Assembly: GCA_030789695.1 (NCBI GenBank)
Contig: CM061141.1
Span: 274,629,655 to 274,693,654 of the forward strand
Direction: 5' to 3'
Length of the DNA stretch: 64,000 nt
Origin: Scilla litardierei
Lineage: Eukaryota; Streptophyta; Magnoliopsida; Asparagales; Asparagaceae
Under the pieces are notes generated by a model. The model was not told the DNA's origin. It made no database searches and was given only the letters and a program-made list of their open reading frames with translations. Of the stretch, positions 22,279-34,231 are shown piece by piece; the first letter of the stretch is position 1; each line of letters opens with the position of its first letter. Position numbers and translations under genes: made by a program.

Positions 22279-22578
22279 GGACACTAAAAATGCCCAAACA
22301 GCTTGTTTTGGCCTCCTCGTCGCTCCTGCGACGTCCGTTCTTCTTCCGCTCCTCTCCAACAACAAAATACCCCTTGGGGAGGTCGTCGGTGACCCTCCGG
22401 AGTAAGCGCATCTCAAGATCACTCCAAATCACGCCAAATCACCTGAAATGCGACAAAAACAACAAATCGTGAAAAGCATCGCAATATCGTCGATATATCG
22501 TGAAAAACATGATTTGGGCGATAAAAATGGCATGCAAACATGCGGGAAAAAAGTGTAAAATGAGGAGTGATCATCGGC

Positions 22579-24526
22579 AATGCTTCTTTAACCGACTAAC
22601 TCATTAACTATTTTTGACACTAGTTACTGTTTACTCTTAGTCGGTCTAAGAACGTTCATCGACCGACTAGATGTCAAACTAGTCGGTCAGTAGTTGTTCT
22701 TTGACCGACTAAATCTAGATCCTAATTTTCGTCTGGGTTACTGTTTACACTTAGTCGGTCTGCGTTGGTCAACCGACCGACTAGATGTCAAACTAGTCGG
22801 TCACTGGTTGTTCTTTGACCGACTAAACAGTACAGGAAACCCTAGTTTTGCCCTAGCCGCCACCAAACTCTATAAATACCCCTCCAAACGTTTTCTTCTT
22901 CTTCCTCATGACCTAAAACCCTAGTTTCTCCCCCATTGAGCCACCATCTTCCCCAAATCCTCAAACCTTCATTCCAAGCTCATCCTCCATCATCCAAACC
23001 CTCCCTTGTCACAACCCACCTTCCATCTTCCCCAAACCTTCATCAAACCCCCAAAATCCACATCCAAACCCATTTCTCCAGATTTTTCCCTCATTTCCAG
23101 ATCTGAGCCGGATCGTTCTTCCGTTGCCGTGGTTGCTCGGCATCGTTCCTTCGTTTCTTCACGGTAATACTCGATTCCTTTAGTTTTAGCATAACCCCCA
23201 TTGACATTGTGAAACCCTAATAAAATGGATTATTAGAAAGTTAGGATTCTAATAAGAAATCGATTTAGAATCATTGTTCTAATGATTGTTTTGCCATAAC
23301 ATCGATCTATTCCGTAGTTAGCTTGTGTGACGATCTTCATTGCTCGTCAACCCAGGTATCAGGCAAGTGAAACTTGCATCTCTTGATTTTGGCCATGTCT
23401 TAGACCATTTCCTTGCTTTAGCGTAAAAGAGACTAGACGGTGAAAGGATAGCCGTCTAGACGCCATTGACCTAGCTTGACAACGAAGCTTGGTCCGTCAC
23501 CTTCATCATGCTTGTATGTCACGTTTAAATTCAATTAACGGTACGCAAATATCTGTTCATGTTATTGCATAGTGATTATTCATCGTGATTGCGTAGCACA
23601 CGCTACAATAGTATGTTCCTGGCTCGTGTTCCAGAAGCGAGCCCTGTAGTTGGAAACCCCAACGCTCGGATACCGGCTAGGTGCACCCCTATGCCAAATA
23701 CACTTCCTGGCTCGTGATCCAGAAGCGAGCTCAGTTAGTTGGAAACCCCAACGCTCGACACATATGGGTGGGGTAAGAGATAAGCGGCCACCTGAGCCCT
23801 AAGTTGGCCTGATCCGCCACTCCGGCCAGCAGGCGAAATCTCTAGTGATAAGTGATAATCGTGATAAGTGATAATCGTGATAAGTGATTCGTGAATTAGT
23901 GATTTGGTAGCTTTTGCTACATCGTGCGTGCTTGTCTCTCCCTTTAAACTGTCACATCATACTTAACTGCCATGTCATTGCTAAATATTATAAGTGCTAG
24001 GTTGTTAGCTACTTTCAGTTTCCTTGCTCAAGTCTTTCAGACTTGCTGACATGTGCCCCTTTCTCTTTTGGGTGACGCATGTTAGACCCTGAGCCTGAGT
24101 TGCTTGCTGAGGGCGAGGTGTTTGCGGACGCCGAGCTTGAGCCCGTGTTGGTCGAGGACTTCGTAGACACTGGAGATCAGTCTTAGTGTCTACGTCTAGT
24201 TTTGTTAGATTGCTTAGTTTGTCGATGCGTGGCACCTAGTTGATACTCTGTTATGTTTGTATTTTTGTTTGGCCTTGTTCTGGGCCTTTAGACTCTTCCT
24301 TTTAGCCTGGTGGCTTTTCTGTGATGTTGAATACTTTGTGGACAAACTGTGGGATTGGTATTTCATATCCGTCTCATATTATTATTATTGTTGTTGTTGT
24401 TTCGTTTGTAATTGCAGGGACCTGCTTATACTAAATTTACGCTTATCGGGCGTGCAGCTTCACAGCTCCACGCTTGAGCGGACCTTCTCACGTCTCGCCT
24501 CCATTTTAGGGAAGCGGGGCGTGACA
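22579..24526 (+). repeat. 3' LTR of element A, second part
   Basis: Resumes the LTR where 10769 stopped (22574-22578 is B's right target duplication). It carries the rest of the inverted-motif array to 22825, TATAAATA at 22871-22878, a micro-ORF at 24079-24186 and the end GGGGCGTGACA. 24527-24531 is A's right target duplication GATGG. Confidence 0.95.
24079..24186 (+). CDS. Acidic 35-aa micro-ORF in the 3' LTR of A, hypothetical
   Basis: Same ORF as at 5133-5240. No stop or indel has accumulated in this copy. Confidence 0.4.
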   Translation: MLDPEPELLAEGEVFADAELEPVLVEDFVDTGDQS

Positions 24527-25071
24527 GATGGCGGGGGAGAATCTATGTGTTGAGAGAAGAGATAGAGGAATGAGTTGTTGGGTGAGTTCCTAGTAGCTTT
24601 AAATAGTGCAAGAAAATCTGAAGCCTTGTAAATATTTAGAGGTAGATGCAAAGGGGGGTTGGCTGATGGAAATGAATGTGGGGGGTTGAGATCCGATTAT
24701 TTCGGATCTCACCAACCTAGGAGGCTACTTAACTGGATGTGGTTAGGTTAAAAGTAATTAAGTAGGGTTAGGGTAAATGTAAACGGGTAATTAGTAATTT
24801 GGGGCATAAAATTACCATTTTGCCCCTAAACCTAATTGTGTCCGAAAAATTACGAAATTAATACCACGTGTTCGTATCACTGCGAAGATCACGAATACAA
24901 AGTCCATTTAAGATTTGAGCGATGAAGATAATTAGATAAAATCATTTACTCAGGAATCGTTTGAAATTGTTTTGAACACTGAAAACCGTGCACCATGAAA
25001 ACATGTCGTTACATATATACATACATGTATGCATGCATGCATGCATGCATACATACATGTGGATGCATGCT
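24527..25071. other. Unassigned sequence between A and D, with a hairpin and a TGCA microsatellite
   Basis: No gene recognised. 24687-24711 is a perfect inverted repeat (arms TGAGATCCGA/TCGGATCTCA, loop TTATT). 25013-25071 is an ATAC/ATGC microsatellite in which element D inserted; 25067-25071 (CATGC) is D's left target duplication. Confidence 0.6.
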
Positions 25072-25422
25072 GTCACGACCCGCTTCCCTAAAATGGAGGC
25101 GAGTACGTGAAAAGGTCCGCACGAGAGTGGAGCTGTGAAGCCCCAAACCCGATAAGCGTCCACAATACAAAAACAGGTCCCTGTAACCACAACAGAATAT
25201 CAATAATAACACAAGGAGAGACTGAAATAAAATTCACATCTCACAAATATTGTCCAACATCACAAATAAGTTCAACATCCAGAAAAGCCACCAGGCTAAA
25301 AGAAAAGAGTCTAAAGGCCCAGAACAAGGCCAACAAAAGAAACGACAACAACAAAGCAAAGTATAGGTGCCACGCACCGATAACAAAACAACTGTCTAAC
25401 AAAAGTAAAACACACGAAGACA

Positions 25423-25530
25423 CTAGGACTGATCCCCAGTGTCCACGTACTCCCCGTCAAACACAAGCTCAGGCTCGGCGTCAGCGAACACCTCGTCCTC
25501 AACAAGGTACTCGGGCTCAGGATCTAACAT
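25423..25530 (-). CDS. Acidic 35-aa micro-ORF in the 3' LTR of D, hypothetical
   Basis: Starts MLDPEPEYLVEDE and ends VDTGDQS. Compared with the A copy about ten codons change the residue and about seven are synonymous. Length and both ends are kept. Confidence 0.4.
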   Translation of the reverse strand: MLDPEPEYLVEDEVFADAEPELVFDGEYVDTGDQS

Positions 25531-25714
25531 GTGTCACCCAAAAGAGTAAAGGGGCACATGTCAGCAAGTCTAAAAAGACTTGGGCAAGGAAACTGAAAGT
25601 AACTAACAACCTAGCACTTGTAGTATTAAGCAATGACATGGCAGTTAAGTATGATGCAACAGTTTAAAAGAGTGGCAAGCATGCACAATGTAGCAAAAGC
25701 TACCAAATCACTAA

Positions 25715-26000
25715 TCACTTATCATTTAACACTTATCACTTATCACTTATGACTTATCACTTATCACTTATCACTTATCACTTATCACTTAGTGCATAGA
25801 GAGTCCACCTGCTGGCCAGCTCGTGGCTCAGGCCGCTTATCTCCATCACTAACAATCACTTGTCACTGTTAAACACTTAGTGCATAGAGAGTCCACCTGC
25901 TGGCCAGCTCGTGGCTCAGGCCGCTTATCTCTATCACTAACAATCACTTGTGCACTGGAGAGTCCACCTGCTGGCCGGAGTGGCTGATCAAGCCAACTCG
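25715..26000. repeat. Tandem repeats in the D LTR
   Basis: 25725-25790 is an ACTTATC(A/G) tandem repeat of about 8-10 bp period. It is followed by three imperfect copies of a block of about 85 bp (AGAGAGTCCACCTGCTGGCC ... CGCTTATCTC). The right LTR has the same blocks with a shorter ACTTATC tract (33070-33340). A has the related GTGATAA repeat at 4895-4945. Confidence 0.75.
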
Positions 26001-26901
26001 GGCTCAGGCCGCTTATCTCTTACCCCACCCATATGTGTCGAGCGTTGGGGTTTCCAACTCACTAAGCTCGCTTCTGGAACACGAGCCAGGAATATAATAT
26101 TGTAGCGTGCGCTACGCAATCACGATGAATAATCACTATGCAAAGATATGAACAGATATTTGCGTACCGTTAATTTAAATTAAACGTGACATGCAAAATG
26201 CAATGACATGGCAATTAAATTGCGTACCGTTAATGGAAGGTAAACATGACATGGTAATTGTGCAACATGCTAAATGTCGGAACTAGCTTCGTTGTCAAGC
26301 TAGTTCCCCAATTTGCGCCTAGGCGGGTATCATTTCGTCGCCTAGCCTCTTTTACGCCTACAACTAGCAAATGGCCTAAAACATGGCCTAAACCCTAAGT
26401 GGCAAGTTTCACTTGCATAGCACCGGGGATGGCGACTACTTCGTCACACGGATGCTATCTACGGGGGAAACCGCTGTTAACGGGGAAACAAACATCAAAC
26501 ACATGAAATTAATTAGGGCTTTTATAACAATATAAATAGGTTGAGAAAACAACGGTAGATCGATTTCTTACCGAGAGGAGATGGAAGAAACACTCCGGGG
26601 AACCCTAGGATCAGATCTGGAAGAGATTGGAGAAGTTTGGGGAAACTAGGGTTTTGGGGGATTTGGGGATTTGATGGATTTGAGTGAGATTTTAGGGAAG
26701 ATGAGAGGTGGAATGAGTGAATAGATGGATTGGATGATGGATTTAGGGCTTGGAATGGAGAAATGGAGCTTGGGGGAAGATGGGGGGTGAAGGGGGAAGT
26801 TTTTAGGGTTTTGGGTCGTGTTGGAGAAGAAGAAGTCGAATGGGTTGGGTTTAAATAGGCTAGGCTGGCGGCTAGGGCAAAACTAGGGTTTACAGCACTA
26901 G

Positions 26902-27297
26902 TTAGTCGGTCAAAGAACAACCACTGACCGACTAGTTTGTCAACTAGTCGGTCGGTCGACCAACGCAGACCGACTAAGTGTAAACAGTAGCTACAGGTGA
27001 AATTAGGATTCTATAGTTAGTCGGTCCATGAACAAATACTGACCGACTAGTTTGGCATCTAGTCGGTCGATGAACGTTCTTAGACCGACTAAGAGTGAAC
27101 AGTAACTGATACAAAAATAATTTGATGAGTTAGTCGGTTCAAGAAGCATTGCTGACCGACTAGTTTGCAACCTAGTCGGTCAACCAACGTTCTTAGACCG
27201 ACTAACGATAAACAGTAACTCCTGAGAAATTTAGAAAGCTAACTAGTCGGTCCAAGAAGGATTGCCGACCGACTGGATCGTCATCTAGTCGGTCGGT
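26902..27297 (-). promoter_or_regulatory. Inverted TAGTCGGTC motif array (D, 3' LTR)
   Basis: Alternating TAGTCGGTC and GACCGACTA copies in facing pairs, upstream (on the - strand) of TATTTAA at 26857-26851. Order and spacing follow the A array although the spacers have diverged. Confidence 0.75.
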
Positions 27298-27589
27298 GGC
27301 CCTTCTTACACCGGCTAATGAGCACAGAAAAGTACCGATACGGAGCGCGGGGCCCCGGGATCGATTCCTAAGACTCCTAGGCTTGATCTAACAGTTAGAT
27401 ATGACCGTTATGAAGTCCATCACGAGTGACACACTTCGAAATCGACAATCCTAAGGAAAAAGCGAGAAAATACGACGAATCGATCGAAAATGAAACCTAC
27501 AGAGACGAAAACCACACAAGAGGAGAAAAATCCACCAAAACATATATTATATTATATTAAATCCAGATACATAAAAAGCAGTCGTTACA

Positions 27590-27602
27590 TCCTCCCCAAC
27601 TT
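27590..27602 (-). other. Polypurine tract of D
   Basis: AAGTTGGGGAGGA on the - strand directly before the 3' LTR. Confidence 0.85.
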
Positions 27603-27635
27603 AAGAAAAATTCCGTCCTCGGAATTTCCAAAAAC

Positions 27636-28538
27636 TCACGGGTCCGGAAAAAAAAGTGGGAAACGCTCTCGCATCTCATCCTCATTCTCCCAAGTAGACT
27701 CTCCAGGTGAACCGTGTCGCCACATCACCCTCACAAGATTGACAATCTTGTTCCGAAGCGATTTCTGCCGCCTGTCCAGAATCTGCACTGGATGCTGGTC
27801 ATACGTCATATCGGGGCGAACGGTAATCTCCGAAAAATCTACCGCATGAGACGGATCGCTAATGTATTGACGAAGCTGCGACACATGGAAAACATTGTGA
27901 ACTCCTTCCAAAGATGGCGGCAAGGCCAAGCGATAAGCTACCTCGCCAACCCTCTCCAAAACGTCAAACGGTCCAATGTATCGCGGGCTCAACTTTCCAC
28001 GCTTCCCGAAACGAATCACACCACGATTCGGGGAAATCTTCAAGAACACATGGTCGCCCGGCTGAAACTCCAAAGGACGACGTTTAGCATCCGCCCAATG
28101 CTTAAAACGGTCCTGAGCAATCCTCAACCTCTCCCGAATATTCCTGACGATATCCACGGCCTCCACGATCATCTCAGGTCCCAACAACTCCCGATCACCA
28201 ACGTCATCCCAACTCAATGGCGATCGACATTTCCTCCCATAAAGAGCGGCGAAAGGCGCCATGCCAATACTCGCCTGGAAGCTATTGTTGTAGGAAAACT
28301 CCACCAAATGTAGATGGTCCTCCCACGAACCCTTGAAATCCAACATGCACGCCCTCAGCATGTCTTCCAAAATCTGAATCGTCCTCTCGGACTGGCCATC
28401 CGTCTGCGGATGGTACGCCGTGCTGAAACTCAGACGCGTACCCAAGCTCTTCTGCAAACTCTGCCAGAACTGAGATGTGAACCTCGTGTCTCTGTCAGAC
28501 ACGATACTCATGGGGACTCCATGAAGTCGCACAACCTC
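27636..28538 (-). CDS. pol: gag-pol exon 3 of D: integrase core end and chromodomain
   Basis: Open frame of 300 residues plus stop, starting in phase 0 at GAGGTTGTG. It holds the second catalytic Asp (VSDRDTRF), the Glu region ([11 protein letters not shown]), the [10 protein letters not shown] segment of the integrase C-terminus and the chromodomain ([18 protein letters not shown]). Integrase inserts the cDNA into the genome, and the chromodomain reads histone marks to guide it. No internal stop. Confidence 0.92.
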   Translation of the reverse strand, partial: EVVRLHGVPMSIVSDRDTRFTSQFWQSLQKSLGTRLSFSTAYHPQTDGQSERTIQILEDMLRACMLDFKGSWEDHLHLVEFSYNNSFQASIGMAPFAALYGRKCRSPLSWDDVGDRELLGPEMIVEAVDIVRNIRERLRIAQDRFKHWADAKRRPLEFQPGDHVFLKISPNRGVIRFGKRGKLSPRYIGPFDVLERVGEVAYRLALPPSLEGVHNVFHVSQLRQYISDPSHAVDFSEITVRPDMTYDQHPVQILDRRQKSLRNKIVNLVRVMWRHGSPGESTWENEDEMRERFPLFFPDP

Positions 28539-28609
28539 CTGTACGATTCACGATACATCACTATCCAAACTAGGAAAAGGAAATAAAACGGAGAGTAAAA
28601 GAATTTTAC
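28539..28609 (-). other. Intron 2 of gag-pol (D), 71 nt, inside integrase
   Basis: Donor ATGGAG/GTAAAATTC and acceptor CGTACAG/GAGGTTGTG on the - strand, pyrimidine-rich, with a CTAGTTT branch-like word. Removing it joins ...RYME to EVVRLHG in frame, exactly the continuous sequence seen in element A, which has no intron here. F has the same intron with 73 nt. Unspliced, the frame reaches a stop after about 33 extra codons. Confidence 0.8.
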
Positions 28610-31029
28610 CTCCATATATCTCCTTGCTAGCGGCTCAGTGGACTGCCCCACTCGGAACGGAATAAAGTGCGCGGACTTGGTCAATCGATCTACGATCACC
28701 CAAATCGCGTCATTCTGCTTCGGACTCCGAGGTAGTCCAGTCACGAAATCCATAGTGATGTGTTGCCACTTCCACTCCGGAATCGGAAGCGGTTGTAGCA
28801 ACCCGGCCGAACGCTGATGCTCCGCCTTCACTTGCTGGCAAACCAAGCACTTGGCTACACTCCGAGCCACGCTCCTCTTCATACCATGCCACCAATAATT
28901 TAGACGAAGATCCTGGTACATCTTGGTGCCACCAGGATGCACAGAATACGGCGAACTGTGTGCCTCCACCATCAGCTCCTCTCTGATATCCCCAGCAGGC
29001 ACACACAACCTGGCTCCAAACCTCAGCGAGCCATCCTCATGGATCAAAAAGTCAGTCCGCAGACCGGCTTCCACCATCTCCCGAATCCTTACCAGCTTCA
29101 GATCCTCAGCCTGGCCAGACTTAATCCGATCCACGATCGTCGACTGCACCTGCATGTACATCAACGACGAAGCCTCGCCAGGAAGAACAATCTCCACACC
29201 AGACTCGCAAAAATCCTGCTGCAATCTCCACTGCGAGGTAAAAATCATCACCGCTGGCAGCCTACTCAAAGCATCCGGAACCACATTCACCTTGCCAGGG
29301 TGATACTGCAAATCAATATCATAATCCGCCATAAGCTCCAACCATCGACGTTGTCGCATGTTTAGCTCCTTCTGAGTGAAAATATACTTCAAGCTTTTGT
29401 GATCGGTGAAAATCTTCACTTTCTCACTCAGCAAGAAGTGCCTCCAAATCTTAAGAGCAAACACAACGGCAGCCAACTCCAAATCATGCGTCGGATAATT
29501 CTTCTCATGAACCTTAAGCTGACGAGACGCATACGCCACCACATGCCCATGCTGATGCAACACACAACCGAGACCCTTGCCAGAAGCATCGCAAAAGATC
29601 TCAAATCCACCGCTGCGATCAGGCACAACAAGAATAGGGGCAGTCGTCAACCTCTCCTTCAAAATACCAAAAGCACTCCCACAATCACCCGACCAAACAT
29701 AAGCAACATCCTTCCGCGTCAACCTGGTCATCGGCTCAGCAATACGAGAAAAGTCCTTAATGAATCGCCGATAATAACCAGCAAGTCCGAGAAAACTCCG
29801 AATCTCAGACGCAGACGACGGAACAGGCCACTCCCTGATGGCCCTAATCTTCTCGGGATCCACTGAAATACCATCTCCAGTCACCACATGCCCGAGAAAA
29901 GCAACTCGATCCAGCCAAAACTCGCACTTCGAAAACTTAGCATACAAACGATGCTTCCTCAAAATCTCCAACACCGTCCTTAAGTGCGAGGCATGCTCTT
30001 CCTCCGACTTCGAATAGATCAGAATGTCGTCAATAAAGATAACGACAAACTTATCCAAAAAGTCGTAGAAAATCAGGTTCATCAGATTCATGAAAACTGC
30101 AGGCGCGTTAGTTACGCCGAAAGGCATAACCACGAACTCGTAATGTCCATACTTCGTCCTGAACGCTGTCTTCGGAACATCTCCCTTCTTCACCTTCAAC
30201 TGATGGTAACCACTCCTCAAATCCAATTTAGAAAACACCCTCGAACCTCCAAGCTGATCAAAAATATCATCGATGCGAGGCAACGGGTATTTATTCTTAA
30301 TGGTCACCGCATTCAACTCCCGATAGTCCACGCACATGCGACGCGAACCATCCTTCTTCTTAACCAGCAACACCGGTGCTCCCCACGGAGACACACTAGG
30401 ATTAATATAACCCTTCTGCAAAAGCTCATCCAACTGCTTCCGCAACTCTTCCAACTCTGCAGGTGCCATACGATACGGCGCCTTCGAAATCGGCTGCGCA
30501 CCTGGAACAAGATCGATAGAAAATTCCAAAGCTCGATCAGGCGGCAAACCAGACATCTCCTCGGGGAAGACGTCGCCAAAATCACGCACCATAGCTGGCC
30601 ACTCCAGCTCCATCTGCATAGCCACAGCCTCCACCGGCCTGGCCCGAAATCTGACAGGACCAAGCGAACTGCTACCACGACTGAACTCAAACACTGGATG
30701 TCTAGGAATCTCGAACACCACCTTCTTCCTCCGACAGTCGATCGTAGCATAGAAGCTCGCAAGCCAGTCCATCCCAAGAACTACATCATAGTTGATGATG
30801 TCGTGGACAATGAAATCAGCGAAAAGCTCATGTCCACAGACCACCAACGAGCAAGAATTGCAACCACGATGCACCGAGACCACACCATTCCCTGTAACGA
30901 TATTCCAACTCTTGGGGAGAGGGGACGTCGACAAGGAATGCCTCTCCACGAAGCTCCGAGAAATAATGCACATCGATGCACCAGAGTCAAAGAGGACTCG
31001 TGCAGGAAATGTGCACACCAAAATCACAC
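28610..31029 (-). CDS. pol: gag-pol exon 2 of D: protease, RT, RNase H, integrase N-terminus
   Basis: Open over 2420 nt. In order: retropepsin [11 protein letters not shown] with the primer-grip region LDLRSGYHQ and catalytic FIDD; RNase [11 protein letters not shown] and [10 protein letters not shown]; integrase HHCC zinc finger ([15 protein letters not shown]) and the first catalytic Asp (TMDFVTGLP). It reverse transcribes the genomic RNA inside the particle. The reading starts by splicing from exon 1, since the first in-frame codons (GTGTGATT) have no ATG. Confidence 0.93.
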
Positions 31030-31143
31030 CTAATCAATCAATTAACAATCAAACCCTAGTCTAGCAAACAAGCAAGTTCAAGCAAACAACATAATCTAGC
31101 AATCAAGACCAAATAGGAAAGTAATAGCTAGAATGAGGATTAC
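31030..31143 (-). other. Intron 1 of gag-pol (D), 114 nt, between Gag and protease
   Basis: Donor ATCGCAG/GTAATC and acceptor TGATTAG/GTGTG on the - strand. T-rich. Joins DEVIAG to VILVCTF in frame, the contiguous arrangement usual for Tekay-type polyproteins. Unspliced translation stops about 13 codons into the intron, giving a Gag-only product, so splicing could set the Gag to Gag-Pol ratio. Confidence 0.78.
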
Positions 31144-32277
31144 CTGCGATAACCTCATCCACAGCCTCGCTCTCCGCAGCGGTCATCAGAAAAGCCTGCC
31201 TCCTCGGCGGAGCAGCCTGCTGAAAAGCCTGCCTCTGCGGAACAAGAGCTGCTCCACGTCCAGCAGGAACAGACGCTCGCTGCTGCAACGGCTGGGCAGC
31301 AATAGGTTCCTTCCAAGGCTGCTTCAACCTCTGGCACTCCCTGAGAGCATGGGCGGGATCTCCGCAGGCGATACATTGCCCCAAGAACCTCCTACACGAT
31401 TCCTTGACATGGCCCTCCTTGCCACAAAAATGGCAAGTCCTCCGAGCAGGCCCTACTGGCCTCTTAAACTGAACAGACTGGTTCGGCCTGAATCCAGGCC
31501 TAACCACAGCTCTCGCCTGTTCCACAGGCCTCTTCCCAGCACCAACCATAGACCCTCTCCTCTGGTTCACGAGCAGCTCCTGCCTCTTGGCAGCTACCAG
31601 AACCTTCTGATAAGATTCCCGGTCAGAAGAGGTCACAAAGCTCTGGAGCTCCGAAGCAAGCCCCTGCAGGAACCTCTGAGCTCTCTCCTCAACGTCATGC
31701 ACCATCTTCGGCGCAAACCGACTAAGCCTCATGAACTCCTGGTGGTACATGTCCACAGACGAGTTCCCCTGCTTCAAATCGATAAAACGATGCAGCATCT
31801 CCTCCTTGGCAGCCTTCGGGAAGAACTCACCCTCAAATCTGGCTTTGAAGGTAGCCCAAGCTATCGGCTCCACCAACAACTTCTCTTCCGCATCCCACCA
31901 ATTCCTGGCGTTATCCTTGAGCTGCCTCTTCGCCAAATCAACCCATCCAGCCGGGGTGATCATGGCCATCTTCAGATTGTCCTCGACGTTCCGAATCCAC
32001 TCATCGGCCGCCAGAGGACCCTCAGAACCATCGAAATATGCGGGACCCAGCTCCCGAAATTGCTTCGCTCCTGGCTCAGAGCGAGGGGCATCCGGAAGAA
32101 CCCGGGCAGCTCGAGCAGGTGGAGCATTCTGGACTTGCAAAAGCACGCCCTGCTGCACTTGCATCATCTGGATCATCATCCGCATCATCTCACCGCTGGT
32201 GGGTTCCCGCTCAGGCTCCTCATCATGAGGGAGCGCACCACTGCCCCCCACCACGGGTGAAACGCCTTCCTGCCATC
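31144..32277 (-). CDS. gag: gag of element D (exon 1), one early frameshift in a G run
   Basis: The ATG homologous to A and F (MAGRR) is at 32277-32275. A run of six G at 32243-32248 is one base longer than in A and F, so that ATG is out of frame with the rest, which is open from 32254 to 31144. Gag core at about residues 60-250 and a CCHC knuckle (CHFCGKEGHVKESC) near 31436-31395. It forms particles and binds RNA. Apart from this single G the exon has no stop. Confidence 0.88.
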
Positions 32278-32397
32278 TAATGACACGGAGAACAAATCAG
32301 ATTAGACTCATAGCCTATGACATCAGACGTCGAACTTAGTTTATTGGACATTCTAATATTATTATCGCTATTCCAAAAATCGCAGTTACAGAAGGGA

Positions 32398-32413
32398 CCT
32401 GCATGGGCCACCA
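32398..32413 (-). other. Putative primer-binding region of D
   Basis: TGGTGGCCCATGCAGG on the - strand, eight nt after the 5' LTR end, identical to the A block. It does not match initiator tRNA-Met. Confidence 0.4.
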
Positions 32414-32773
32414 CTAAAACCTGTCACGACCCGCTTCCCTAAAATGGAGGCGAGTACGTGAAAAGGTCCGCACGAGAGTGGAGCTGTGAAGCCCCAAACC
32501 CGATAAGCGTCCACAATACAAAAACAGGTCCCTGTAACCACAACAGAATATCAATAATAACACAAGGAGAGACTGAAATAAAATTCACATCTCACAAATA
32601 TTGTCCAACATCACAAATAAGTTCAACATCCAGAAAAGCCACCAGGCTAAAAGAAAAGAGTCTAAAGGCCCAGAACAAGGCCAACAAAAGAAACGACAAC
32701 AACAAAGCAAAGTATAGGTGCCACGCACCGATAACAAAACAACTGTCTAACAAAAGTAAAACACACGAAGACA

Positions 32774-32881
32774 CTAGGACTGATCCCCAGTGTCCACGTA
32801 CTCCCCGTCAAACACAAGCTCAGGCTCGGCGTCAGCGAACACCTCGTCCTCAACAAGGTACTCGGGCTCAGGATCTAACAT
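32774..32881 (-). CDS. Acidic 35-aa micro-ORF in the 5' LTR of D, hypothetical
   Basis: Identical in layout to 25423-25530. In the 5' LTR it would be in the leader of the genomic RNA, just after the leader-intron acceptor at 32921. Confidence 0.45.
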   Translation of the reverse strand: MLDPEPEYLVEDEVFADAEPELVFDGEYVDTGDQS

Positions 32882-34231
32882 GTGTCACCCAAAAGAGTAA
32901 AGGGGCACATGTCAGCAAGTCTAAAAAGACTTGGGCAAGGAAACTGAAAGTAACTAACAACCTAGCACTTGTAGTATTAAGCAATGACATGGCAGTTAAG
33001 TATGATGCAACAGTTTAAAAGAGTGGCAAGCATGCACAATGTAGCAAAAGCTACCAAATCACTAATCACTTATCATTTAACACTTATCACTTATCACTTA
33101 TCACTTATCACTTATCACTTAGTGCATAGAGAGTCCACCTGCTGGCCAGCTCGTGGCTCAGGCCGCTTATCTCCATCACTAACAATCACTTGTCACTGTT
33201 AAACACTTAGTGCATAGAGAGTCCACCTGCTGGCCAGCTCATGGCTCAGGCCGCTTATCTCTATCACTAACAATCACTTGTGCACTAGAGAGTCCACCTG
33301 CTGGCCGGAGTGGCTGATCAAGCCAACTCGGGCTCAGGCCGCTTATCTCTTACCCCACCCATATGTGTCGAGCGTTGGGGTTTCCAACTCACTAAGCTCG
33401 CTTCTGGAACACGAGCCAGGAATATAATATTGTAGCGTGCGCTACGCAATCACGATGAATAATCACTATGCAAAGACATGAACAGATATTTGCGTACCGT
33501 TAATTTAAATTAAACGTGACAGGCAAAATGCAATGACATGGCAATTAAATTGCGTACCGTTAATGGAAGGTAAACATGACATGGTAATTGTGCAACATGC
33601 TAAATGTCGGAACTAGCTTCGTTGTCAAGCTAGTTCCCCAATTTGCGCCTAGGCGAGTATCATTTCGTCGCCTAGCCTCTTCTACGCCTACAACTAGCAA
33701 ATGGCCTAAAACATGGCCTAAACCCTAAGTGGCAAGTTTCACTTGCCTAGCACCGGGGATGGCGACTACTTCGTCACACGGATGCTATCTACGGGGGAAA
33801 CCACTGTTAAGGGGGAAACAAACATCAAACACATGAAATTAATTAGGGCTTTTATAACAATATAAATAGGTTGAGAAAACAACGGTAGATCGATTTCTTA
33901 CCGAGAGGAGATGGAAGAAACACTCCGGGGAACCCTAGGATCAGATCTGGAAGAGATTGGAGAAGTTTGGGGAAACTAGGGTTTTGGGGGATTTGGGGAT
34001 TTGATGGATTTGAGTGAGATTTTAGGGAAGATGAGAGGTGGAATGAGTGAATAGATGGATTGGATGATGGATTTAGGGCTTGGAATGGAGAAATGGAGCT
34101 TGGGGGAAGATGGGGGGTGAAGGGGGAAGTTTTTAGGGTTTTGGGTCGTGTTGGAGAAGAAGAAGTCGAATGGGTTGGGTTTAAATAGGCTAGGCTGGCG
34201 GCTAGGGCAAAACTAGGGTTTACAGCACTAG

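Larger units (their letters stand above)
10770..22573 (-). mobile_element. Element B: Athila-like non-autonomous LTR retrotransposon (gag-protease plus ORF3, no RT/integrase)
   Basis: Target duplication TCGGC at 10765-10769 and 22574-22578. Both LTRs are 1816 bp (10770-12585, 20758-22573), TG...CA. Read on the - strand: 5' LTR, primer site matching tRNA-Asp (20734-20751), gag-protease, internal promoter with palindromes, ORF3, long non-coding stretch, polypurine tract, 3' LTR. The Gag phrase FYNGLQPGTKQIIDAAANG and the protease phrase DLGASVSLMP are typical of the Athila branch. No RT, RNase H or integrase is present, so it must borrow them. C is a second copy in the opposite orientation. Confidence 0.93.
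20758..22573 (-). repeat. 5' LTR of element B
   Basis: 1816 bp, near-identical to 10770-12585. It contains the palindrome array (21897-22278) upstream of the TATA-like box and the hairpin array (21118-21420) in the leader, about 370 to 650 nt before the primer site. Confidence 0.95.
3194..24526 (+). mobile_element. Element A: Tekay/Del-like chromovirus LTR retrotransposon, split by element B
   Basis: Complete Ty3/gypsy element with target duplication GATGG at 3189-3193 and 24527-24531. The 5' LTR is 3194-5580 (2387 bp). The 3' LTR is 10331-10769 plus 22579-24526 (439 + 1948 = 2387 bp). Domain order Gag, protease, RT, RNase H, integrase, C-terminal chromodomain, with RT and integrase phrases typical of the Tekay/Del lineage. 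The LTRs differ at roughly 1% of the positions I compared, so it is fairly recent. It is inactive: five in-frame stops. It keeps intron 1 but lacks intron 2, which D and F have. Confidence 0.95.
25072..27589 (-). repeat. 3' LTR of element D
   Basis: On the - strand begins TGTAACGAC and ends GCGGGTCGTGACA. Contains the inverted-motif array 26902-27297, TATTTAA (26851-26857 on +), the leader intron sites and the acidic micro-ORF. Confidence 0.95.

Noticed and set aside
29984..31033. 349-aa and 375-aa + strand ORFs opposite D gag-pol
   Set aside because: Antisense to strongly conserved protease/RT and Gag frames; no independent features.
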